A stretch of DNA of 64,000 nt, from NCBI GenBank assembly GCA_020636225.1, contig JACJYI010000004.1:434001-498000 (forward strand), read 5' to 3'. Every line of letters begins with the position of its first letter. The stretch's first letter is position 1. The DNA is from Lewinellaceae bacterium. GTDB lineage: Bacteria > Bacteroidota > Bacteroidia > Chitinophagales > Saprospiraceae. This document shows positions 58,523 through 64,000 of this stretch, piece by piece. Below the pieces are notes generated by a model. It ran no database searches and had not been told where the DNA came from. It was given only the letters and a program-made list of their open reading frames with translations. The translations under genes and the position numbers were made by a program.

Positions 58523-59341
58523 ATGATCAATCTGCTGTACTTTCTCACGCGTTACGGGGGCTTCCTCACGTTCGTGATCCTGGAGTTGATCTCCGTCTAT
58601 CTCGTGGTACAGTACAATCAGACCCAGCGGGATATTTACCTCAATTCGTCACGATTCTACAGCGGCATCCTGCTGGAGAAGACCGAGAATCTGCGCCATT
58701 ATGCTTCCATGGCAGAAGTGGCTGACTCACTGGCCTCCGAAAATGCAGCGCTGTACAATCGACTCTACAGCCAGCTGGCCCTGGCCCCCAAGGATGTCGA
58801 ACTGGATTCCCTGATGGCCCCGTTCGATTTCATTCCGGCAAGGGTGATCAAGAACAGCATCAACCAGCCCAACAACAATCTCACCCTGAACAAGGGACAG
58901 GAAGACGGTGTGCTGTCCGGGATGGGCGTCGTCCTGTCGAAGGGTGTCCTGGGCATCGTGCGGAATACCAGTCCACATTTCTGCCGGGTCATTTCCATCC
59001 TGAACAGCCAGACATACATCGGGGCTGCGGTTCGCCGGAATGGGGCCTTCGGGATGATCCATTGGGACGGGCGGGATCCCGGGGTGGTCGTCCTGGAAGA
59101 GATCCCCAAACACCTGGAGATCCACCTGGGCGATACCATTGTTACCAGTGGTCATTCCTCGGTCTTTCCCCCGGGTCTGGAGATTGGAACGGTGGTCAAC
59201 TACATCATCCCCTCCGGCAGCAACAGTTTTCGCATCAGCGTCCGGTTGTTCGCCGACCTGAGCCGGGTCAATCGTGCCTATATTGTTCGCAATCGCTATT
59301 GGGAAGAGATTCGGTCACTCGAAACTGAAGAGAGCCGATGA
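58523..59341 (+). CDS. mreC: Rod shape-determining protein MreC
   Basis: A 272-residue bitopic protein: one N-terminal membrane helix (FLTFVILELISVYLVVQY), a coiled coil (about 60-85), then the beta-rich periplasmic MreC domain (ARVIKNSINQPNNNLTLNKGQEDGVLSGMGVV, GDTIVTSGHSSVFPPGLEIG). It organises elongasome enzymes around MreB. Only three bases separate it from mreB, and it overlaps mreD by four bases. Confidence 0.95.
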   Translation: MINLLYFLTRYGGFLTFVILELISVYLVVQYNQTQRDIYLNSSRFYSGILLEKTENLRHYASMAEVADSLASENAALYNRLYSQLALAPKDVELDSLMAPFDFIPARVIKNSINQPNNNLTLNKGQEDGVLSGMGVVLSKGVLGIVRNTSPHFCRVISILNSQTYIGAAVRRNGAFGMIHWDGRDPGVVVLEEIPKHLEIHLGDTIVTSGHSSVFPPGLEIGTVVNYIIPSGSNSFRISVRLFADLSRVNRAYIVRNRYWEEIRSLETEESR

Positions 59342-59859
59342 ACCAGGAGATTCGTGTCCAGGGTATCCGATTCCTGATCCTGATCCTCGTCCAGGTCCTT
59401 ATCCTGCATCAGGTCAATCTGGGAGATGAATGGCTGCGCTTTGCCGAGATCCTGATCTACCCGATGTTCATCATGATGATGCCCATGCGCTGGCCATCCT
59501 CCCTGATCATCCTCCTGGCCTTCCTCACCGGTCTGATCGTCGATGGATTCTACGATACGCCCGGGGTACACGCCGGTGCAAGCACCCTGTCTGCATTTGC
59601 CCGTCCGCTGGTCCTCCAGATCATTGCCCCGCGAGCCGGGTATGACCCGAAACAACCCCTGACCAAATCCATGTTCGGCATGGCCTGGTACGCTTCCTAT
59701 GCGGCCCTCTTCCTTCTGGTCCACATCTTTATCGTCCAGCTTCTGACCGTCTTCACCTTCTATTACTGGACAGAGCTGCTGCTTCGGCTGGCCTTGAGCT
59801 GGGTCCTCTCCCTGACCCTCCTGATCCTGGTGGACATCATCTTCAATCCCAAGTCATGA
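59338..59859 (+). CDS. mreD: Rod shape-determining protein MreD
   Basis: A 173-residue integral membrane protein with about five hydrophobic segments. PMFIMMMPMRWPSSLIILLAFLTG and LIVDGFYDTPGVHAGAST are the recognisable family blocks in Bacteroidota. It begins and ends in ATGA overlaps with mreC and mrdA, so the operon is translated as a coupled unit. Confidence 0.9.
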   Translation: MNQEIRVQGIRFLILILVQVLILHQVNLGDEWLRFAEILIYPMFIMMMPMRWPSSLIILLAFLTGLIVDGFYDTPGVHAGASTLSAFARPLVLQIIAPRAGYDPKQPLTKSMFGMAWYASYAALFLLVHIFIVQLLTVFTFYYWTELLLRLALSWVLSLTLLILVDIIFNPKS

Positions 59860-61700
59860 GCAAGGAGGGAACGGGCGAAAATCTGATCATCTCCATCGTC
59901 TTTATCCTGGGGTCATTGATCCTGGTGATCAAGGTGGGCTACCTCCAATTGTTCGATGATTCATTCAAGGACCGCAGTCGGACCTACGCCATTGAAAAGC
60001 AATGGATCTATCCATCCCGCGGGCTGATCTATGATCGTCATGATCGCCTGCTGGTCCACAACGAGGAATCCTACGACCTCATGGTCACCTACAATCAGCT
60101 TGATCCCCGGATGGACACTGCCGCGTTCTGTCAGCTGCTGGGGATCGACCATCAAACCTACCTGGATCAGATCGAGAAGGATTGGTCCGATGTCCGCTAT
60201 TCGCGCAATGTCCCCTATATCTTCCTCAGCAAGGTGAGCCCGGAGGCCTTCAGCCGCACGAGGGAGCTGCTGTTCAATTACCCCGGTTTCTTCTTCCAGA
60301 ACCGCAATATTCGCACCTATCCCTTCCCGGTCGGGGCCCATGTGCTCGGCTACCTGGGCGAGGTCAGTCGGGAGCAGATCGATCGGTCGGAAGGGGACTA
60401 TCTCCCTGGCGACTACCTGGGGATGAGCGGGCTGGAGGCGGCTTATGAAGGCCCCCTGAAAGGCGAGCGAGGCATGCAATACCTGCTGAAAGACAACCTG
60501 GGCCGGGTGGTCGGTGCCTATCTGGATGGCCAACAGGACCGCGAACCTCTCTCCGGAAAGGATATCCAGGCCACCATTGATATCGAACTCACCCGGTATG
60601 CCGAGGAACTGCTGGCCAACAAACGAGGATCCATTGTGGCGATCGAGCCCTCGACCGGCGAGATCCTGGCCATGGTTTCCTCTCCCTATTACGATCCCAA
60701 CCTGCTCACCATCAGTCAGGAACGTGGCAAGGCCTTTCAACAGCTGGAACAGGACAGCCTGAAACCATTCTTTGACCGGAGTATCATGGCCAAATATCCC
60801 CCGGGATCCATTTTCAAGACCATTGTGGGACTGGTCGCCTTGCAGGAGGGCCTGACCTATGCCAAACGCCTGATCCCCTGTACAGGGGCCTACTACTACA
60901 AGGATGAATCCTGGGGTTGCCACCACCATTATCCCTGCACATCGATCCAATTGGCCCTCACGGTATCCTGCAATACCTACTTCTTTACCCTGATCAGGGA
61001 AATTCTGGACATGTATGGTCCTGCCAATGCCCGAATGGGACTGGAGAAATTCAATGGCTATCTCACCGCATTCGGACTGGGACATCCACTCGGTGTCGAA
61101 TTGAACGGTGAAAAAGCCGGCTTCATTCCCGGTCCCGATTACTACGATCAGCTGTACAAGAAACGCAAATGGTATTCACCCACGATCATGAATATCGGGA
61201 TCGGCCAGGGGGAACTTCAGCTCACCACCCTTCAGATGGCCAATCTGGCTGCCATCATCGCCAACAGGGGGAAATACTACATCCCGCATCTGGTGCGGGA
61301 ATACCTGAACGACACGCTACAGATCGACCCGAAATACCGGACACCTCAAGTCGTACCGATAGATCCGGGCAATTTCGAACCGATCATTTCCGGCCTGGAA
61401 CAGGTCATGCTCTACGGGACGGCCTTTGCTTCCCATATACCCGGGGTCACCTTGTGCGGAAAGACAGGGACATCCCAGAATCCCCACGGGAAGGACCACA
61501 GTGTCTTCTTCGGATTTGCCCCGAGGAACAATCCCAGGATCGCTATTGCCGTGTATATCGAAAACGCCGGATGGGGAGGTGATTTTGCCGCTCCGATCGG
61601 CAGCCTTGTCGTCGAAAAATACCTCAATGGCGAGATCTCCGTCGGCCGTCAGGCCCTCGAGCAACGAATGATGGAGACCAATGTCAATGCCCTCCCCTGA
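59856..61700 (+). CDS. mrdA: Penicillin-binding protein 2 (elongasome transpeptidase)
   Basis: A 614-residue class B PBP that crosslinks peptidoglycan during elongation. It has one membrane helix (about 9-30), a dimerisation domain (IYPSRGLIYDRHDRLLVHN, GYLGEVSREQID, GMSGLEAAYEGPLKG) and the transpeptidase domain with all three active-site motifs: Ser318-x-x-Lys321 in PPGSIFKT, SCN at 371-373, and KTGT at 536-539. The expected next gene, rodA, is absent; the stop codon instead abuts the stop of the gene on the other strand (TGATCA). Confidence 0.95.
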   Translation: MSKEGTGENLIISIVFILGSLILVIKVGYLQLFDDSFKDRSRTYAIEKQWIYPSRGLIYDRHDRLLVHNEESYDLMVTYNQLDPRMDTAAFCQLLGIDHQTYLDQIEKDWSDVRYSRNVPYIFLSKVSPEAFSRTRELLFNYPGFFFQNRNIRTYPFPVGAHVLGYLGEVSREQIDRSEGDYLPGDYLGMSGLEAAYEGPLKGERGMQYLLKDNLGRVVGAYLDGQQDREPLSGKDIQATIDIELTRYAEELLANKRGSIVAIEPSTGEILAMVSSPYYDPNLLTISQERGKAFQQLEQDSLKPFFDRSIMAKYPPGSIFKTIVGLVALQEGLTYAKRLIPCTGAYYYKDESWGCHHHYPCTSIQLALTVSCNTYFFTLIREILDMYGPANARMGLEKFNGYLTAFGLGHPLGVELNGEKAGFIPGPDYYDQLYKKRKWYSPTIMNIGIGQGELQLTTLQMANLAAIIANRGKYYIPHLVREYLNDTLQIDPKYRTPQVVPIDPGNFEPIISGLEQVMLYGTAFASHIPGVTLCGKTGTSQNPHGKDHSVFFGFAPRNNPRIAIAVYIENAGWGGDFAAPIGSLVVEKYLNGEISVGRQALEQRMMETNVNALP

Positions 61701-63983
61701 TCAATGGACGATCCATTGTTCGGTTCCCCATCCATTCGCTGAGCGCACGGACACAAGAAAGACACCGGATGTTCCTTCCTTCACGGTCACCGGAACTGTC
61801 TGCCCCGCCTGCAGGTCCTCCATATTCGTTTCACTGACGATCCGCCCTTGCAGGTCCATCACCCGGATCTGCACCCGGCCTGGAAGATCCCGGGTGACGG
61901 TCAAGACACCGTGCCCATGGGAGGGATTGGGAGACAGGTGGAGTCCGATACCGCTCAGGTCACCGGGTCCGGATTCCCGAATGGCTGTCTGGATCCCACT
62001 GGGCTGAACGGGTTCCAGCCCATACGTGACCAGGTAGGTGGCGATGACATAATGCGGATTGAACCCGTCCTTGCAATTGGGACAGGTGATCCCGGTCACG
62101 CACCCCGGATTGTTGGGGTGACATAGGTCGATGTAGTTGTCAAAAACATAGGAGAGGTCGATCTTCTCATCCAGGATCCAACCCGACAGGTTATAGGTAT
62201 TACCCGGACTGATAGCCCCCGGGCACCAACCGGCACGACTGAATTTCCAGCTGCCGAGCTGGTCTGCACATCCATCCGGATTGGGATTGCAGGTTCGCCA
62301 TAACTTTTGGGAAAAGGCTCCCTGGTTGTTGATCTTGAACACATGGTCGGCCTCGAAGAATTCTGCTGCATTCAGCGAATTGTTCTCCCCCCATCCATGA
62401 CCGGTGTTGATGACCACCAGTTCCGCTTCCTGGGCCTGGGGGCTGAATTGCAGATGAAAGGTATCCAGGGGTTGCAGGTTCTTCGGGTCGCCAAAAGGGA
62501 AGGTCCCTGTCCAGAGTTTTTCCACCCGGGAATAGGGAAAGACGACATCGCCGGGAGTAAAGTCCAGATCCAGCGAAAACTCCCACCCGTTCTGATAGGT
62601 GACCAGGTCCATGCGCACATCCACCACACCCTGAAGCAGGTCGGCAAAGCGGGTCAGGTCAACGGTATGATCGCATTCGATGCCATAGGGGGTGATATAG
62701 CGGATGATCTCGTACCACTGTCCATCCCGGCCCCGGACAGACACCTGGGCAATGCGATCCCACGGATCACACCCGCCTGGTGGGCAGGTTATGGATAATG
62801 TACCGGTGATCTGGCTGTAGCCACCTACGGAAGAAGGCAATTCGTAGGTGCCGGTATAGTTGTAAGGTCCACCACTGAAGATCTGGCCATGGTCAAAGGT
62901 GGTCGCCTTTTCCGCCATGCCGGTATCGGTGATATCAAAGAACCGGTTCTGGGATCCCTGGTTGCCACCCGTGATCGTCGCCATGGCCTTTACCTGGTGG
63001 GATCCGTAGCTATCCGCTTGCCAGAGTGCCCGATAATAGCCATTCGATCCGGTAGCCTGGACGACTGTCCCGTCGATCTCGAACTGGACACTGGTCACTT
63101 CCAGCAGATCGGGATGGGCCACAGTAACGGTCGCACTGACCTCGTACCATCCCAGTTGAGGCATGAGGACCGGATAGGATGGTCCGGGTGTCCGAATGGT
63201 CACTACCGGCTGATGATCCGCTGGATTGACCACCAGGAAGGAACGCTCTACCGGGTTGGCGGCGCCGAAACTGGCATCTCCGCCTTGCTCCGCACGGACC
63301 ACCACCGTACCGGATTCCCCGGTGAAGGTCAGCATGGGACCGTTGACCTGCGCGGGCCCACTGACCAGTGTATAGGTGACCGGTAGCCCGGAACTCGCCT
63401 GGGCATTGAGGTCAATTCCGCCCCAGGACGACAGCTGCTTGGGTATCGCCGGAAAATCGATCGTCTGGAAATCACCGGCAGGATTCTGCCACACTTGCAC
63501 CTCAGCGAGAGACAATGGATTGGTGCCCTGCAATTGGATCCGAACATATCGGCCGGTCTGATTCAGGATGAAGGTGTGATCCGGATTGGGATAATCGCTC
63601 TGAAAGACACTGAATACACCCGGCTGCGCCTGGGTCACTGCCGGATCGTCCGAAGTGAATGGCTCTTCCGAGAGGAACAGGTAGAATTGACTCAGTCGAT
63701 TGGAGCAGCAATCGGTGCGGTTCCAGACACTGATGCCCCCGATGTCCTGGACACTCCCCAGGTCGACTTCCCACCAGGGTTGGAGCGTAGATTCAGTATG
63801 GGTTACTGACCCATTCCCCCACAGTCCATCCGTTACCCCGTCCACGGCTCGTGATGCCACTCCGTCATTGGCTGTTGTGGATTGTGTCGCTATCTGGTTG
63901 ACCGCGATATTCACCGGGGTCTGGGCCCAGCCGGTTTGAACAGAACAAAGGAGAAACAGGAGGAAGCAAGTAAGCCGGACCAT
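61701..63983 (-). CDS. Secreted PNGase F-like protein with F5/8 type C domain and type A T9SS domain
   Basis: A 760-residue protein with a signal peptide (MVRLTCFLLFLLCSVQTGWA). Residues about 25-168 form an F5/8 type C (discoidin-like) carbohydrate-binding domain (ASRAVDGVTDGLWGNGS, WWEVDLGSVQDIGGISVWNR). About 170-345 look like Ig/cadherin-type modules. About 355-650 match peptide-N-glycosidase F: GCDPWDRIAQVSVR (Asp406/Asp409 near the catalytic Asp), YITPYGIECDHTVDLTRF, GHGWGENNSLNAAEF with a Glu, and SWKFSRAGWCPG. The last ~75 residues are a T9SS domain (HLSPNPSHGHGVLTV ... SGVFLVSVRS). It probably releases N-glycans from glycoproteins outside the cell; activity is inferred. Its stop directly abuts that of mrdA. 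Confidence 0.88.
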   Translation of the reverse strand: MVRLTCFLLFLLCSVQTGWAQTPVNIAVNQIATQSTTANDGVASRAVDGVTDGLWGNGSVTHTESTLQPWWEVDLGSVQDIGGISVWNRTDCCSNRLSQFYLFLSEEPFTSDDPAVTQAQPGVFSVFQSDYPNPDHTFILNQTGRYVRIQLQGTNPLSLAEVQVWQNPAGDFQTIDFPAIPKQLSSWGGIDLNAQASSGLPVTYTLVSGPAQVNGPMLTFTGESGTVVVRAEQGGDASFGAANPVERSFLVVNPADHQPVVTIRTPGPSYPVLMPQLGWYEVSATVTVAHPDLLEVTSVQFEIDGTVVQATGSNGYYRALWQADSYGSHQVKAMATITGGNQGSQNRFFDITDTGMAEKATTFDHGQIFSGGPYNYTGTYELPSSVGGYSQITGTLSITCPPGGCDPWDRIAQVSVRGRDGQWYEIIRYITPYGIECDHTVDLTRFADLLQGVVDVRMDLVTYQNGWEFSLDLDFTPGDVVFPYSRVEKLWTGTFPFGDPKNLQPLDTFHLQFSPQAQEAELVVINTGHGWGENNSLNAAEFFEADHVFKINNQGAFSQKLWRTCNPNPDGCADQLGSWKFSRAGWCPGAISPGNTYNLSGWILDEKIDLSYVFDNYIDLCHPNNPGCVTGITCPNCKDGFNPHYVIATYLVTYGLEPVQPSGIQTAIRESGPGDLSGIGLHLSPNPSHGHGVLTVTRDLPGRVQIRVMDLQGRIVSETNMEDLQAGQTVPVTVKEGTSGVFLVSVRSANGWGTEQWIVH

Positions 63984-64000
63984 ATGCGAAAAAGGTATTC

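Noticed and set aside
59961..61085. 374-codon minus-strand frame opposite mrdA
   Set aside because: Antisense shadow of a clearly functional transpeptidase gene.

Overview
The window comes from the chromosome of a Bacteroidota bacterium, most likely a Saprospiria (Saprospiraceae/Lewinellaceae-like) lineage. Evidence: at least six secreted proteins end in type IX secretion system (T9SS) sorting domains, two of type B (CHU_C / gliding-motility-associated) and four of type A. There are SprB-like repeats, WG repeats, CotH and lamin-tail domains. Promoters carry the Bacteroidota -7 element TAnnTTTG, and several of these sit only 4-6 bases before the start codon. The backbone is GC-rich; several blocks are clearly AT-rich and look acquired.

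Layout. 1-3398: a secreted BNR/sortilin-type propeller protein (cut by the window edge), a LolA-like lipoprotein-handling protein and thiL. 3399-11952: an AT-rich island with two convergent T9SS cargo loci and an XRE regulator, bounded by the intact thiL 3' end and a second, diverged copy of that end. 11991-20297: trmB, an OmpA-family lipoprotein, a small membrane protein, a TonB-dependent receptor with a TonB-C-like partner, an SDR, and murI with two Skp/OmpH chaperones. 20547-24385: a hydroxyproline-degradation-like operon (DHDPS-family deaminase, semialdehyde dehydrogenase, 4-hydroxyproline epimerase). 24386-26158: a RAYT (REP-associated transposase) in a field of palindromic repeats. 26159-28753: parC. 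29128-32368: AT-rich accessory genes (two acetyltransferases, one broken by an amber codon, a WG-repeat lipoprotein and unknowns). 32542-38972: a BI-1 family protein, a DUF2461 protein, a 1.1-kb repeat-filled gene desert, an NHL-type T9SS protein, and an SDR with a VOC protein. 38972-39493: a tandem array of ~152-bp units. 39585-40510: smpB with a DUF6265 lipoprotein.

40699-53365 holds two large CotH-domain T9SS proteins (one split by an IS3-family element), a small lipoprotein, and an opposing operon DUF4956 - HlyD - TolC-like; together they resemble a surface-protein/export locus. 53502-61700 is core machinery: nadD, dnaN, an M16 homologue without its zinc motif, and mreB-mreC-mreD-mrdA for rod shape. 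The window ends with a secreted PNGase F-like protein whose stop codon abuts that of mrdA.

The most notable signals are the duplicated thiL 3' end framing the island, the noncoding 11-bp-period array at 34770-34868, a diverged repeat pair in inverted orientation at 35029-35167 and 49551-49710, the RAYT/REP field, the CotH/DUF4956/HlyD locus with its IS insertion, and the recurrent promoter-to-ATG spacing that implies leaderless mRNAs. No rRNA, tRNA or CRISPR array was recognised.
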